Shown: in pieces, positions 8,155 to 18,222 of the stretch
Position numbering within the stretch: position 1 is the stretch's first letter
Layout of the letters: each line of letters begins with the position of its first letter
NCBI RefSeq assembly: GCF_000478275.1
Contig: NZ_ASJB01000015.1
Coordinates: 93,615-157,614, forward strand
Reading direction: 5' to 3'
Source of the DNA: Amycolatopsis orientalis DSM 40040 = KCTC 9412
Lineage (GTDB): Bacteria > Actinomycetota > Actinomycetes > Mycobacteriales > Pseudonocardiaceae
Length of the DNA stretch: 64,000 bases
The notes under the pieces: model-generated
The model's input: only the letters and a program-made list of their open reading frames with translations
What the model was told of the DNA's origin: nothing
Database searches by the model: none
Program-made: the position numbers and the translations under genes

Positions 8155-8807
8155 CCCTGCTGTTCCGCGATGTGCTGGGCGACGGCGTCGGGCAGCGTGA
8201 TGGTCAGCGGGGTGCGGACCGGCATCGGCGCGTCGCCGCGGTCGACGATGGTGTGCCGCACGATCTCGCGCAGCACGGCAGGCGCCTGCGACGACTGCGA
8301 CTGCGGCCCGGCGATGACACCGCGGAGCATCCAGCGCGGCCCGTCGACCCCGACGAACCGCAGCGCGACGTCACCGACGATCGCGGACAGCTCGAGCCCC
8401 CACTCCCCCATGCCGACCGAGACCTTGGCGCCGTCGGCGCGCAGCTGCTCGGTGAGTTCGGTGCTGACGTCCTTCCACAGGCCGCCGGACCGGGGCGCCG
8501 CGTAGCCGCTGACGGTGATCTGGCCCTGTTCGGTGACGACGTGCACCGCGCGGACGCCGCCGCTTTCCGGGTCCATCTCGACCTGGACCTGGGAACCGTC
8601 GGGTACCGGCACCTTCACCGAGCCGAGGTCGATCCTCGGGATGCCGTCCTCGGGCGCGTCGGCGATGTCGAACGGGCCGTCGGCGGTCTCCGACAGCTGC
8701 GGCTCGAGCTCCTCGGCGTCGTCGACGTCGCCGGGGCGGTCCTCGACCTCGGGCGCGGCGTGCCGTCCGCCGGGCTTCGCCCCGCGCTTGCGACCGAAAA
8801 TCCCCAC
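8151..8807 (-). CDS. DUF3710 protein
   Basis: A 218 aa protein with a basic N-terminus (MGIFGRKRGAKPGGRHAAPE), an acidic linker, and a conserved DUF3710 core (GIPRIDLGSVKVPVPDGSQV, VHVVTEQGQITVSGYAAP, GPRWMLRGVIAG). No membrane helix. It is downstream of dut and shares one base with its stop (GTG start at 8807), so it is translated with dut. It corresponds to Rv2696c. Function unknown. Confidence 0.88.
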   Translation of the reverse strand: MGIFGRKRGAKPGGRHAAPEVEDRPGDVDDAEELEPQLSETADGPFDIADAPEDGIPRIDLGSVKVPVPDGSQVQVEMDPESGGVRAVHVVTEQGQITVSGYAAPRSGGLWKDVSTELTEQLRADGAKVSVGMGEWGLELSAIVGDVALRFVGVDGPRWMLRGVIAGPQSQSSQAPAVLREIVRHTIVDRGDAPMPVRTPLTITLPDAVAQHIAEQQG

Positions 8808-9289
8808 TAGTTCTCCGTTCCTTCCCTGGCTCCGGCTCCCAGTGTGGCGTGTCCGCCCGTGGAGCCATACCCTCCCTCGCCGCGCTCGGACGACGCGAGT
8901 TCGGCGACCTCGACGAACTCGGCCTGTTCGACCCGTTGCACGACCAGCTGCGCGATCCGGTCGCCGCGGGTGAGCACGACCTTCTCGGAGAGATCATGGT
9001 TGATCAGGCAGACGCGGATCTCACCGCGGTACCCGGAGTCGATCGTGCCGGGGGTGTTCACCACCGAGAGGCCGACGCGGGCCGCCAGGCCCGAGCGTGG
9101 GTGGACGAAGCCCGCGTACCCGGGCGGCAGGGCGATCGCGACGCCCGTCCCGACCACGCCGCGTTCGCCGGGCGCGAGCACGAGATCCGAGGTGGTGACG
9201 AGGTCGGCGCCCGCGTCGCCGGGGCGCGCGTAGGCGGGAAGAGGGACCGACGGATCGATCCGGGAAAGCAGTACCTGAACGGTGGACAC
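8807..9289 (-). CDS. dut: Deoxyuridine 5'-triphosphate nucleotidohydrolase (dUTPase)
   Basis: Hydrolyses dUTP to dUMP and diphosphate, keeping uracil out of DNA and feeding thymidylate synthesis. The 160 aa length fits a homotrimeric dUTPase. Family motifs appear in order: [51 protein letters not shown], and the C-terminal P-loop-like [13 protein letters not shown]. The GTG at 9289 ([12 protein letters not shown]) is preferred because upstream codons look like non-coding extension and run toward the divergent DUF3093 gene. It corresponds to Rv2697c. Confidence 0.95.
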   Translation of the reverse strand: MSTVQVLLSRIDPSVPLPAYARPGDAGADLVTTSDLVLAPGERGVVGTGVAIALPPGYAGFVHPRSGLAARVGLSVVNTPGTIDSGYRGEIRVCLINHDLSEKVVLTRGDRIAQLVVQRVEQAEFVEVAELASSERGEGGYGSTGGHATLGAGAREGTEN

Positions 9290-9313
9290 GGGCGGCGAGA
9301 CTACCCTGAAGGC

Positions 9314-9808
9314 GTGGGTGAAAGCGTGAACACGGCCGAAGGCGGCGCCGTCAAGCATTCAGAGCGGCTCTACGTCCCGTGGTGGGGCTGGCCGTTGCCG
9401 CTGCTGGGCGGCGGGCTGCTGGCGGCGGAGATCGACATGGGCTATCCCGGGCTCCGCGGCTGGCTGCCGTACGTGGTGCTGCTCCCCGCGGTGATCGCGC
9501 TGATGATCTCGCTCGGCCGGTCGAAGGTGAAGGTCACCGGCGGCGACGAGCCGGAACTGTGGCTCCGCGACGCGCACCTCCCGCTGAAGTTCGCGGGCGA
9601 CGTCGAAGTCATCGGCAAGGAAGAGAAACGGAACGCCCTCGGCCGCGACGCCGATCCGGCGGCCTTCGTGCTGCACCGGGGCTGGGTCGGCCCGGTCGTG
9701 CGGGTCTGGCTGACCGATCCCGACGACCCGACGCCGTACTGGCTGTTCAGCACCCGCCAGCCGGAGAAGGTGGCCGCACTGCTGCGCCAGCCCGCCTCGA
9801 AGGCCTAG
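9314..9808 (+). CDS. DUF3093 membrane protein
   Basis: A 164 aa protein. The N-terminal part has two hydrophobic helices ([20 protein letters not shown] and [19 protein letters not shown]), followed by a soluble PH-like domain ([20 protein letters not shown] ... [19 protein letters not shown]). This is the DUF3093 layout and corresponds to Rv2698. GTG 9314 or GTG 9326 could be the start; neither has a strong ribosome-binding site. It is divergent from dut with only 24 bp between the starts, so the promoters must overlap the genes. Confidence 0.85.
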   Translation: MGESVNTAEGGAVKHSERLYVPWWGWPLPLLGGGLLAAEIDMGYPGLRGWLPYVVLLPAVIALMISLGRSKVKVTGGDEPELWLRDAHLPLKFAGDVEVIGKEEKRNALGRDADPAAFVLHRGWVGPVVRVWLTDPDDPTPYWLFSTRQPEKVAALLRQPASKA

Positions 9809-9831
9809 ACACAGGAGCCCCGGACACAGGA

Positions 9832-9861
9832 AAGGGGGCCGGCCACACGGCCGGCCCCCTT
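9832..9861. terminator. Bidirectional hairpin terminator
   Basis: A perfect 13 bp stem (AAGGGGGCCGGCC / GGCCGGCCCCCTT) with a 4 nt ACAC loop between the convergent DUF3093 and DUF4193 genes, followed by a T-rich stretch on the plus strand. Confidence 0.9.
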
Positions 9862-9915
9862 ATTCCTGTTTTGAACCCCGAAACCCCTGTCGCGCCGACC
9901 CCTGTGCCCGTAGGC

Positions 9916-10224
9916 TCAGGCGCAGTCGCGGCAGATGAGCCGTCCGCCACTCTCCTCCGCCAGCCTGCTGCGGTGATGCACCAGGAAGCAGACGGAGCAG
10001 GTGAACTCGTCGGCCTGCTTGGGCACGACCTTCACGGTCAGGTCCTCACCGGAAAGTCCGGAGAGGTCCGCGCCCGGCAGCTCGAAGTTTTCGGCGGTCG
10101 CGTCCTCGTCGACGTCCACGACGCCGGACTGGTTTTCGTTGCGCCGTGCCTTGAGCTCTTCCAACGAGTCTTCGGCCAGCTCGTCGGCTTCGCTGCGGCG
10201 CGGAGCGTCGTAGTCGGTCGCCAT
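9916..10224 (-). CDS. DUF4193 protein with zinc-ribbon-like cysteines
   Basis: A 102 aa acidic protein. The N-terminal half is Asp/Glu-rich. The C-terminal half has two CxxC pairs (CSVC and CRDC), which suggests a bound zinc. It matches the actinobacterial DUF4193 family and corresponds to Rv2699c. In many actinobacteria it sits next to cei and is thought to be conserved in growth-related regions, but its molecular role is not known. Convergent with DUF3093. Confidence 0.9.
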   Translation of the reverse strand: MATDYDAPRRSEADELAEDSLEELKARRNENQSGVVDVDEDATAENFELPGADLSGLSGEDLTVKVVPKQADEFTCSVCFLVHHRSRLAEESGGRLICRDCA

Positions 10225-10699
10225 TTGTCCCTCACCCCTGCGATCAGCTTCGATGTCAGATGGCCCGGACCCGCGAGCGCGTGGCTCGTGAGTCCTTCGT
10301 GCCGCTGGTTAACGTCCCAGCGCCCCTGTTTGTGCCCGGCTCGGCAGTGAGCGAGGTCTCTCTTTTGCGCCTCTTACTGCCGCCTGAGCCCGCGAAGGGT
10401 AGCTCACGCCGATACCGGCTCTGCAACGAGTCAGACATTGCCGCGAATACGTCACCCAACAGGGGGAACCTGCCCGAGGGCGGAGAAGCTGTCCTGAAGA
10501 CGCCCGTCGTCCGAATGGGTTGCCCCTGCGTCGGGAACCTCACCGACCGGGCCCGGTCGCTTGCCCGGAGTGGCCGTCGCGTGGTGCTATCCGGAGGCCC
10601 GCGCCGACGACCTTCGCCTCAACGCATAGGCTGATCGGACACGACGGTGTGACTGAACGCACCGTCCGGGGATCCGGGCTTTGGGGAAGGGACTGGCAG
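10225..10699. other. Intergenic region between divergent DUF4193 and cei
   Basis: These 475 bp contain no convincing gene. Several open frames exist, but they are Arg/Pro-rich and have no recognisable product. The stretch must hold the promoters of both divergent genes. It is less GC-rich than the flanks near 10360-10400, but no clear -10/-35 pair, riboswitch or repeat was recognised. Confidence 0.6.
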
Positions 10700-11383
10700 G
10701 TGGCGTCGGGGAACGGCATCGGGGACCGCGGGGCGAAGCCGTATCGCAAGCACAACCCGCTGCCCGCGCTCATCGTGATCGGGGTGCTGGCACTCGGCGC
10801 GGTGATCGTCTGGGTGAACGTCGTGGCGAGCGGCGCCGACGTCGACGCCAAGATCCGCTGCGATCCACCGCCCTCTCCGCAACCGGGCGTCACCTACACG
10901 TCGCTCGCGCACAACGGGTTGGACGATCGCGCGCCGGTGCCGCCGGACAAGGTCGCCCTCCAGGTGCTCAACGGCTCCCAGATCCGCGGCCAGGGCGGCA
11001 TCGCCACCAGCACGCTCAAGGAAATGGGCTTCTCCCAGGCACTCGAGCCGATCACCGACCCGGCCTACAAGAACGCCGAGGCCAAATGCCGCGGCCAGAT
11101 CCGCTTCGGCGAGAACGGCGCGGCGGCGGCCCGCACGGTGAGCCTGGTGGTCCCGTGCGCGGAACTGGTCAAGGACAACCGCAAGGACGCTTCGGTCACC
11201 CTCACCACCGGCACCCTGTTCGGCGACATCCGCCCGAAGGCGGAGGCCCGTCAGGTCCTCGAGCAGCTCACGCAGTGGTCGAAGGCGCAGCAGGGCACCG
11301 GCGGCGGCGAGCAGTCGGCGGGCGGCGGCGCCCCGGTGATCGACCAGGCACTGCTGAAGGCCGCCCGCGAAGTCCCCTGCTGA
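10700..11383 (+). CDS. cei: Cei-type envelope protein with LytR C-terminal domain
   Basis: A 227 aa membrane-anchored protein. A basic cytosolic N-terminus (residues 1-22) precedes one membrane helix (LPALIVIGVLALGAVIVWVN). The extracytoplasmic LytR_C domain follows (VALQVLNGSQIRGQGGIAT ... VVPCAELVKDNR) and contains paired cysteines. GTG 10700 is preferred because GGAAGGG lies 9 nt upstream. It corresponds to Rv2700 (cei, cell envelope integrity). Convergent with suhB across a family A repeat. Confidence 0.9.
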   Translation: MASGNGIGDRGAKPYRKHNPLPALIVIGVLALGAVIVWVNVVASGADVDAKIRCDPPPSPQPGVTYTSLAHNGLDDRAPVPPDKVALQVLNGSQIRGQGGIATSTLKEMGFSQALEPITDPAYKNAEAKCRGQIRFGENGAAAARTVSLVVPCAELVKDNRKDASVTLTTGTLFGDIRPKAEARQVLEQLTQWSKAQQGTGGGEQSAGGGAPVIDQALLKAAREVPC

Positions 11384-11397
11384 CCGATTCCCCAAGC

Positions 11398-11479
11398 GGG
11401 CTGAAAGGGCCCTTCCCCGCATCACATGCGGCGAAGGGCGCTTTCCTCGCATGCGATGCGGGGAAAGCGCCCTTCAGCC
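11398..11479. repeat. Family A compound palindrome, probable bidirectional terminator
   Basis: About 82 bp between convergent cei and suhB. The ends are inverted (GGGCTGAAAGGGCCC and GCGCCCTTCAGCCC), and inside are two overlapping hairpins built on the core CGCATSRSATGCG. The second hairpin, AAGGGCGCTTTCC...GGGAAAGCGCCCTT, is nearly perfect. Other copies lie at 19709 and 33905. Confidence 0.85.
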
Positions 11480-11491
11480 CCTGCCGGAACC

Positions 11492-12310
11492 TCAGATCGT
11501 GCCCGCACCGGACTCGATCAGCGCCTGGCGCAGCGGCGCGGCGATCGACGGCGCCACCGCGAAGGTCGCGTCCGGTCCCAGCCCGGCGTCCTCGCCCGGA
11601 ATCGACACCAGGGCGCCCGCCTCGGCGGCGATGAGCGCGCCGGCGGCCCAGTCCCAGTGCCCGAGCCCGTGTTCGACGTAGGCGTCCAGCCAGCCCGCCG
11701 CGACGGCGCACAGGTCGAGCGAGGCGGCGCCGTTGCGCCGGACGTCCCGCACCCGGGTCGCCAGTTCGGCGACGAACCGGGCCTGTTTCGTACGCCGTTC
11801 GACCTTGTAGGCGAATCCGGTGCCGACGAGGGTCAGGTCGAGCCGTTCCGGCGCGTTGACCCGCAGCCGCCGCCCGTCGAGGAACGCGCCCTGCCCGCGC
11901 GCGGCGCTCCAGCGGCGGCCGCTGACCGGTTCGGCGACGGCGCCCGCGACCGAGACCCCGCCGACCTGCGCGGCCACCGACACCGCGAACCACGGCAGCC
12001 CGTAGAGGAAGTTCACCGTCCCGTCGATCGGGTCGACCACCCAGGTCACGCCGTCGCCCGCGCTCCCGCCGCCCTCCTCGCCGAGCACGGCGTCGTCGGG
12101 GCGCAGTTCGGCCAGCCGCGCCCGCACCAGCCGTTCCGACTCGTGGTCCACGGCGGTCACCACGTCGGTGTCGGCGGACTTGGTGTCCACCCGCACCTCG
12201 CGGCCCGCGTTCATCCCGGTCCAGGCCTCGTGGACCAGCTCGGCGGCCTCGCCCGCGACACGCTCGGCGACACTCTTCAGCAACGTCTCGTCAACTCCCA
12301 CGTCCGCCAT
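11492..12310 (-). CDS. suhB: Inositol-1-monophosphatase family protein
   Basis: A 272 aa Mg2+-dependent phosphatase of the IMPase family. Metal and catalytic motifs are GEEGG near residue 80, VVDPIDGTVNF near 95, and HWDWAAGALIAAEAGA near 210. The substrate is probably inositol 1-phosphate, supplying myo-inositol for phosphatidylinositol and mycothiol. The start ATG at 12310 (MADVGVDETLL) fits the family; the frame stays open far upstream, but those codons overlap ppgK and look non-coding. It corresponds to Rv2701c and is divergent from ppgK. Confidence 0.93.
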   Translation of the reverse strand: MADVGVDETLLKSVAERVAGEAAELVHEAWTGMNAGREVRVDTKSADTDVVTAVDHESERLVRARLAELRPDDAVLGEEGGGSAGDGVTWVVDPIDGTVNFLYGLPWFAVSVAAQVGGVSVAGAVAEPVSGRRWSAARGQGAFLDGRRLRVNAPERLDLTLVGTGFAYKVERRTKQARFVAELATRVRDVRRNGAASLDLCAVAAGWLDAYVEHGLGHWDWAAGALIAAEAGALVSIPGEDAGLGPDATFAVAPSIAAPLRQALIESGAGTI

Positions 12311-12374
12311 GTCACCACATCCGGTTAAAGTCTCCGAGGCAGGCTTCTGAATCGTGCGAGAAGGGACCACGTCC

Positions 12375-13139
<765 letters not shown>

Positions 13140-13246
13140 CGCGCCCGTGCTGACATCCAGGTCATGGGTGTCACTTCGGCGGGTCGGACGGCGTGTCGCG
13201 CCCGCCGGGCGGTGATCCGCGCCGCGACGCTGTCACGTATCGTCGT

Positions 13247-13252
13247 TACAAT
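13247..13252 (+). promoter_or_regulatory. Candidate -10 element for sigA
   Basis: TACAAT in the 246 bp gap between ppgK and sigA is the best housekeeping-type -10 box here. The -35 side has no clear TTGACA match. The implied leader of about 130 nt is long and has no recognised structure. Confidence 0.4.
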
Positions 13253-13385
13253 GGAACACGGCCCACGGCGGCGGCACCCACGAGAACGAGGGAAACCGCA
13301 GGCCGAGGGGTGTTCCCCGAAGTTTGAGGCAGCCGAGACCATCACGCCTCGGCTCGTCATGATCGACCGCTGCGAAAGGGCGTAA

Positions 13386-14783
13386 GTGGCAGCCGCAAGA
13401 ACCGCAACCCGAAGCGGGACGAAGACAGCGACCGCAGCCGGCGAGCCGGCCGACGAGGCAGCCACCGGCGCGGCGAAGCCCGCGGCGCGCAAGACCGCCA
13501 CCAAGGCGGCAGGCGCGAAGAAGGCCCCGGCGAAGAAGGCTCCGGCCAAGAAACCCACCACCAAGGGTGCCAAGGTCGACGACGGCGATCCGGAAGACGG
13601 TCCGGTAGAGCTCGACGAAGCCGACCTCGAAACCCCGGATCTGTCCGACCTCGAAGAGGTCGAGGTGGACGTCGTCGACGCGACGGTCACCGAGGAGACG
13701 GAAGAGGACGCGGAGTCCGACGAGGACGCCGAAGAGACGCCGCCGCGCCGCCGCACGACGGCCGACAAGAACGCCGGCAAGACCTCCGACAACCCGGACT
13801 TCGTCTGGGACGAGGAGGAATCCGAGGCACTGCGCCAGGCCCGTAAGGACGCCGAGCTCACCGCTTCGGCCGACTCGGTCCGCGCGTACCTCAAGCAGAT
13901 CGGCAAGGTCGCCCTGCTGAACGCCGAGGAGGAGGTGGAGCTCGCCAAGCGCATCGAGGCCGGGCTCTACGCCGCCGAACGCGTCCGCAACGCCGAGGAG
14001 GAGGGCGAGAAGCTCGTCACCCAGATGCGGCGCGACCTCAAGTGGATCGTGCGCGACGGTGAACGGGCGAAGAACCACCTCCTGGAGGCGAACCTCCGGC
14101 TCGTGGTCTCGCTGGCCAAGCGCTACACCGGCCGCGGCATGGCGTTCCTGGACCTGATCCAGGAGGGCAACCTCGGCCTGATCCGCGCGGTCGAGAAGTT
14201 CGACTACACCAAGGGCTACAAGTTCTCCACGTACGCCACCTGGTGGATCCGTCAGGCGATCACCCGCGCGATGGCCGACCAGGCCCGCACCATCCGTATC
14301 CCGGTGCACATGGTCGAGGTCATCAACAAGCTCGGCCGTATACAGCGTGAACTGCTGCAGGACCTCGGTCGCGAGCCCACTCCCGAAGAGCTCGCGAAGG
14401 AAATGGACATCTCCCCGGAGAAGGTCCTCGAGATCCAGCAGTACGCCCGTGAGCCGATCTCGCTCGACCAGACCATCGGCGACGAGGGCGACTCGCAGCT
14501 CGGTGACTTCATCGAGGACTCCGAGGCCGTCGTCGCGGTCGACGCGGTGTCGTTCACGCTGCTGCAGGACCAGCTCCAGTCGGTGCTGCAGACGCTGTCC
14601 GAACGTGAAGCCGGGGTGGTGCGGCTGCGGTTCGGCCTCACCGACGGCCAGCCGCGCACGCTCGACGAGATCGGCCAGGTGTACGGGGTGACCCGTGAGC
14701 GCATCCGGCAGATCGAGTCGAAGACGATGTCGAAGCTGCGTCACCCGTCGCGTTCGCAGGTGCTACGCGACTACCTGGACTGA
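13386..14783 (+). CDS. sigA: Principal RNA polymerase sigma factor
   Basis: The essential vegetative sigma-70 factor, 465 aa. Residues 1-63 are Lys/Ala-rich with [13 protein letters not shown] repeats. Residues 65-125 are strongly acidic. Region 1.2 begins near residue 163 ([13 protein letters not shown]). Region 2 contains [18 protein letters not shown] and [14 protein letters not shown]. Region 4 has [20 protein letters not shown], and the protein ends with LRDYLD. The start is GTG 13386 after GAAAGGG. It corresponds to Rv2703 and HrdB. The low-complexity N-terminus is typical of actinobacterial primary sigma factors. Confidence 0.98.
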   Translation: MAAARTATRSGTKTATAAGEPADEAATGAAKPAARKTATKAAGAKKAPAKKAPAKKPTTKGAKVDDGDPEDGPVELDEADLETPDLSDLEEVEVDVVDATVTEETEEDAESDEDAEETPPRRRTTADKNAGKTSDNPDFVWDEEESEALRQARKDAELTASADSVRAYLKQIGKVALLNAEEEVELAKRIEAGLYAAERVRNAEEEGEKLVTQMRRDLKWIVRDGERAKNHLLEANLRLVVSLAKRYTGRGMAFLDLIQEGNLGLIRAVEKFDYTKGYKFSTYATWWIRQAITRAMADQARTIRIPVHMVEVINKLGRIQRELLQDLGREPTPEELAKEMDISPEKVLEIQQYAREPISLDQTIGDEGDSQLGDFIEDSEAVVAVDAVSFTLLQDQLQSVLQTLSEREAGVVRLRFGLTDGQPRTLDEIGQVYGVTRERIRQIESKTMSKLRHPSRSQVLRDYLD

Positions 14784-14801
14784 TTTTTTCTTTCACGGAC
14801 A

Positions 14802-14836
14802 CGAAGAACCCCGTCACCTGGTGGCGGGGTTCTTCG
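14802..14836 (+). terminator. Rho-independent terminator of sigA
   Basis: A 12 bp stem (CGAAGAACCCCG / CGGGGTTCTTCG) enclosing an inner CACC/GGTG pair, followed directly by TTTTCC. It lies 18 bp after the sigA stop. Confidence 0.93.
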
Positions 14837-14882
14837 TTTTCCGGGAGGTTGGAAGGACATCCTCTTCCTTCCAGGAGCCTCC

Positions 14883-15737
14883 ATGAAGATCGGCATCGGC
14901 CTCCCGAACCAGGTCCGTGACATGCGCCCGGCCGTCCTGCCCACCTGGGCCGCGCGGTCCGAGGAAGCCGGGTTCTCGACCCTCGGCACCGTCGGCCGGA
15001 TCGCCTACCCCGGCGTGATGGACACCGTCGCGCTCGCCGCCGCCGCGGGCGCCACCACCCGCATCGGGTTGATCTCCAACGTCCTGCTCGGCACCGTCTG
15101 GCCGCCCGTGCTGCTGGCGAAGGAACTCGCCGGGATCGACGGTGTCTCCGGCGGGCGGCTCACCCTCGGCGTCGGCATCGGCGGGCGGACGGACGACTTC
15201 GTCGCCGAAGGGCTCGGCCCGAAGGGACTCGGCAAGCGGATCGACGCCGACCTCGAGGTCTACCGCGACGTGTGGGCGGGCGAGCCCGTCGGCGGCGGGG
15301 ACAACGCCGCCGTGCCGCCCGGCACCCGGCAGGTTCCCTTGCTGTTCGGCGGTTTCGCGCCGAAAGCGCTGGCCAGGATGGCGAAGTGGGGCGAGGGCTA
15401 CGTCGGCGGCTCGATGCCGCCCGAGATGGTTTCCGGGGCGTTCGAGCAGGCCCGCGCCGCCTGGCGGGAAGCCGGTCGCGAAGGCGAGCCGCGGCTGGTG
15501 GCGATCGCCTACTTCGCCCTCGGCGAGCCCGACACCGGACGGGCGAAGGTCCGCGACTACTACGGCAACATGGGCGCCGAGCCGGCCGACTTCATCGCTT
15601 CCGGCGTGCGCACCACCCCGGAGGCGGTCCGCGACGCGGTGAAGGCCTTCGGCGACATCGGCGCGGACGAGCTGATCTTCAACCCGGCCACCGACGAGCT
15701 CGACGACATCGCCAGGCTCGCCGAGCTCGTCCTGTGA
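14883..15737 (+). CDS. LLM-class, probably F420-dependent, flavin/deazaflavin oxidoreductase
   Basis: A 284 aa luciferase-like monooxygenase-fold protein, a cytosolic TIM barrel. Family segments are MKIGIGLPNQVRD, RIGLISNVLLGTVWPPVLLA, GVSGGRLTLGVGIGGRTDDF and VPLLFGGFAPKALARMAKWG. The dialect resembles actinobacterial F420-using members more than FMN monooxygenases, but the cofactor is an inference. It stands alone after the sigA terminator, with CTTCCAGGAG near the start. Convergent with a secreted protein gene, 1 bp between stops. Substrate unknown. Confidence 0.85.
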   Translation: MKIGIGLPNQVRDMRPAVLPTWAARSEEAGFSTLGTVGRIAYPGVMDTVALAAAAGATTRIGLISNVLLGTVWPPVLLAKELAGIDGVSGGRLTLGVGIGGRTDDFVAEGLGPKGLGKRIDADLEVYRDVWAGEPVGGGDNAAVPPGTRQVPLLFGGFAPKALARMAKWGEGYVGGSMPPEMVSGAFEQARAAWREAGREGEPRLVAIAYFALGEPDTGRAKVRDYYGNMGAEPADFIASGVRTTPEAVRDAVKAFGDIGADELIFNPATDELDDIARLAELVL

Positions 15738-15738
15738 C

Positions 15739-16938
15739 TCAGGGCCTGCCGGTCAGTGTCGTCCACGGGACGTGCACGGTGACCCGTTCCCGGAGTTGCT
15801 CGTTCATCAGCCACAGTTCCCCGGTGGCGGGCCAGTAGGAGAGGTTCTGGCTGTTGACCGGCGCCTGCCCGGACAGTCTCGACGTCGTGGTGCCGCCGAC
15901 CCCGCCGTGCAGACAGGACGGATGGTCGCCCGCCACCCCGGCGTATTCCGGGCAGACGCCGGTCATCACGAAATATCCGTTGCGCGACACCGCTCCCTGC
16001 ATGCCCCACACCGGTGACACGAACCCTTCCTTCGCGTGCACGGTCCCGTCGGCCGACAGCTTGGGCAGCCCCGTCGCGCGGTCGAACGGCCAGCGCAGCA
16101 CCCGGCCACCGGCGGCGTTGGGCACGTGTTCCGCGGTCACGATCGAGCCGTCGCCGTGGTCGAAGGACATCGTCGCGAGACACGGCCGCACGCCGGGAGC
16201 CCCGGTGCAGGTCCCGCCGCCGGGGTACCAGTAGGCGCCGATCTGCGGCATCGCGTAGTCGTAGAACGCCGCGTGGTACTTGCCGTCCGTGCCCTTGCCG
16301 ACGACGCCGGAGCTGTCGTCGACCTTCCAGAAGTGCGTCGTGTCGAAGACCCGGACCACTCCCCCGGTGGTCGCGACGAACAGCCGGTTCCCGATCCAGG
16401 TCATCCCGTGCCCATGCCCCTGCACGACGGCGAAGTTGTCGTTCGACGTCGGTTCGACCAGCAGCACGTGGCGGTAGCCGAGCCCGGTCGCGTCCACAAA
16501 GGACAGCCGGACCATGGTGTCGCCCGGGGTGTGCCAGGAGGCGGCCACGACCCGCTTGCCGCCGACCTTCCCGGTCGCGGCGTCGGCGTCCCCGGAGCCG
16601 GTGAGGCCCTGCGGGATCCAGTCGTTGGTCTTGTCGTCGTTAGCGTCTTCCCAGCAGAATCCCGCCGGTTTCAGCGCCGCCGCGAGATGGGTGCCGTGGC
16701 ACAACGGCCGCGCCGACCGGTTGGCCGACGACAGGATCTCCGGCAGGCCGCGCGGCGGGAGCTTGGCCTCCAGCGCGGCGATCCGCGCGCCGTAGACGTC
16801 GAAGCTCGAACCCGGCGTCCAGCGGAAGCCGTCGACCGTGGCCGCGTCCAGCCGCGGGAAGGCGGCCGCGGCGGAGGCGACCCCGGGAGCGAACGCGAGC
16901 AGCAGCACCAGGGAAACGAGCAATCCCAGCCTCTTCAT
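15739..16938 (-). CDS. Secreted protein of unknown function, 399 aa
   Basis: Residues 1-24 form a clear signal peptide (MKRLGLLVSLVLLLAFAPG, cleavage near ASA-AAA). The mature part is Gly/Trp/Tyr-rich with Cys pairs (CHGTHLAAALKPAGFCWED; GTCTGAPGVRPC), repeated VVAAS/VLLVEPTS/FVATTGG beta-strand motifs and an invariant-looking GHGHGMTWIGNRLFVAT. It may be a beta-propeller or sandwich, but no family was recognised. Start ATG 16938 is chosen to give the signal peptide. Convergent with the LLM gene. Confidence 0.8.
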   Translation of the reverse strand: MKRLGLLVSLVLLLAFAPGVASAAAAFPRLDAATVDGFRWTPGSSFDVYGARIAALEAKLPPRGLPEILSSANRSARPLCHGTHLAAALKPAGFCWEDANDDKTNDWIPQGLTGSGDADAATGKVGGKRVVAASWHTPGDTMVRLSFVDATGLGYRHVLLVEPTSNDNFAVVQGHGHGMTWIGNRLFVATTGGVVRVFDTTHFWKVDDSSGVVGKGTDGKYHAAFYDYAMPQIGAYWYPGGGTCTGAPGVRPCLATMSFDHGDGSIVTAEHVPNAAGGRVLRWPFDRATGLPKLSADGTVHAKEGFVSPVWGMQGAVSRNGYFVMTGVCPEYAGVAGDHPSCLHGGVGGTTTSRLSGQAPVNSQNLSYWPATGELWLMNEQLRERVTVHVPWTTLTGRP

Positions 16939-16984
16939 GCCGCCGAGCCTGCCGGGCACGCGCATACGTTCGATACAAACCGCC

Positions 16985-17362
16985 TCAGGACACCGAAACC
17001 CCGCGCTCGGCGAGCGATTCCTCGACGCGCAGCCGTTCGATCCCGCGGTCGAACCCCTCGGGCAGGGTGTCCAGCCGGTGGTCGACCTCGACCTCCCGGC
17101 AGGCCTGGACGAGCAGCGCGTCGTACGCCTGCCTGGTGCCGTGCCGCCGGACGGCCGAAGCACCGGGAGGGAGTTCGGCCAGCAGCCGGTGCACCCGGCG
17201 GAGATCGGCGGCGAGCTTCTCGATGGGCGGGCCGGCCGGAGGCTCCGGTTCGCGGCGGCGTCGCCACCAGCGCACCAGCACGGGAACTTTCAGCGCGCAC
17301 CAGAAAAGGGCCGACGGCGCCACGGCGACGACGGAGTACAGCACGACAGGCACGGTGGCCAT
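16985..17362 (-). CDS. Small membrane-anchored protein, 125 aa
   Basis: One N-terminal membrane helix (VVLYSVVAVAPSALFWCALK) is followed by a basic RRRREPEP linker and a soluble helical domain rich in Arg/Leu/Glu (LAADLRRVHRLLAELPPG; RRHGTRQAYDALLVQACREV). It resembles small actinobacterial membrane proteins of unknown role. Divergent from the methyltransferase gene at 17425, with about 60 bp between. Function not recognised. Confidence 0.75.
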   Translation of the reverse strand: MATVPVVLYSVVAVAPSALFWCALKVPVLVRWWRRRREPEPPAGPPIEKLAADLRRVHRLLAELPPGASAVRRHGTRQAYDALLVQACREVEVDHRLDTLPEGFDRGIERLRVEESLAERGVSVS

Positions 17363-17411
17363 GACCCATGGTAATCCCGTGCGGGGAGCCGGAGAAGCCC
17401 GCGAATCCGGC

Positions 17412-17417
17412 TATATT
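17412..17417 (+). promoter_or_regulatory. Candidate -10 box for a leaderless transcript
   Basis: TATATT ends 7 nt before the GTG at 17425, which has no Shine-Dalgarno. That spacing fits transcription starting at or just before the start codon. No -35 was recognised. Confidence 0.45.
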
Positions 17418-17424
17418 CGCGACT

Positions 17425-18222
17425 GTGCTGACCGAGAGCTATCGCTATCCGGACACCGGCGACCACGTCACCGGCACGTTCATCCGACGGCACGAACCCT
17501 ACGACGGCTATTGGACGGCCAGCGAGGACCGCGCGCTCGGGAAGGTCGCCGGACGGCTCACCGCCACACTCGGTGCGCGGGCCGGGATCAAGGCACTCGA
17601 CGCGGGCTGCGGTGAGGGCCGCCTCCTGCCCTGGGTCGCCCGGTTCTCCGCCGAGGTCACCGCCGCGGACCCCGACCAGGACAGGCTGGCCAAGGCGCGC
17701 GAGACCGTCGTCGAAGACACCCGGTTCTCCTTCACCGCGTCGCCGATCACCGAACTGGACGGCGGCCCGTACGACCTCGTGGTCTGCAGTCACGTCATCC
17801 AGCACGTGCCGACCTCGGACGTCGCGCCCATCCTGCGGCGGCTGGCCGGGCTCACGGCGCCCGGTGGCGCGCTGGTGCTGGCCTACAGCCGGTCACCGAT
17901 CGGGCAGGGGGCCTTCAGCCTGGACAGCGTCGAAGGCGGCGAAGTCCGTTCACGCCGGATCGGCCGCGAAGAGTTCGACAAGGCCCTGCGCGAAGGCGAA
18001 GGACCGGCGCTCCCGGTCCGGTATCTCGATCCGGCGGAGGTCGCCGCCGAAGCCGCCGAAGCGGGCTGGCGCACCGAGTGGGAGTGGACCTATCACGTCC
18101 TCGACGACCTCGGCCCCGCCGACGAGCACGTCGACCGCGACGAACTGGTCAACGCCTCCGGTCCGCTGCGCCGCCACCTCGGCCGGGACCTGGTCACCCT
18201 GCTGCGCCGCGAACCCGCATGA
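17425..18222 (+). CDS. Class I SAM-dependent methyltransferase
   Basis: A 265 aa cytosolic methyltransferase. Motif I is ALDAGCGEGRLLPW (about residues 57-70), an acidic post-I loop is TAADPDQDRLAKARE, and the later motif is GPYDLVVCSHVIQHVP, followed by a C-terminal cap. GTG 17425 is taken as start because a TATATT box suggests a leaderless mRNA; ATG 17368 would add 19 residues. Its stop overlaps the ATG of the next gene (ATGA), so the two are co-translated. Substrate unknown. Confidence 0.85.
   Translation: MLTESYRYPDTGDHVTGTFIRRHEPYDGYWTASEDRALGKVAGRLTATLGARAGIKALDAGCGEGRLLPWVARFSAEVTAADPDQDRLAKARETVVEDTRFSFTASPITELDGGPYDLVVCSHVIQHVPTSDVAPILRRLAGLTAPGGALVLAYSRSPIGQGAFSLDSVEGGEVRSRRIGREEFDKALREGEGPALPVRYLDPAEVAAEAAEAGWRTEWEWTYHVLDDLGPADEHVDRDELVNASGPLRRHLGRDLVTLLRREPA

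Noticed and set aside
10260-10634. Open frame in the cei upstream gap
   Set aside because: No domain, unusual composition, and no ribosome-binding support.
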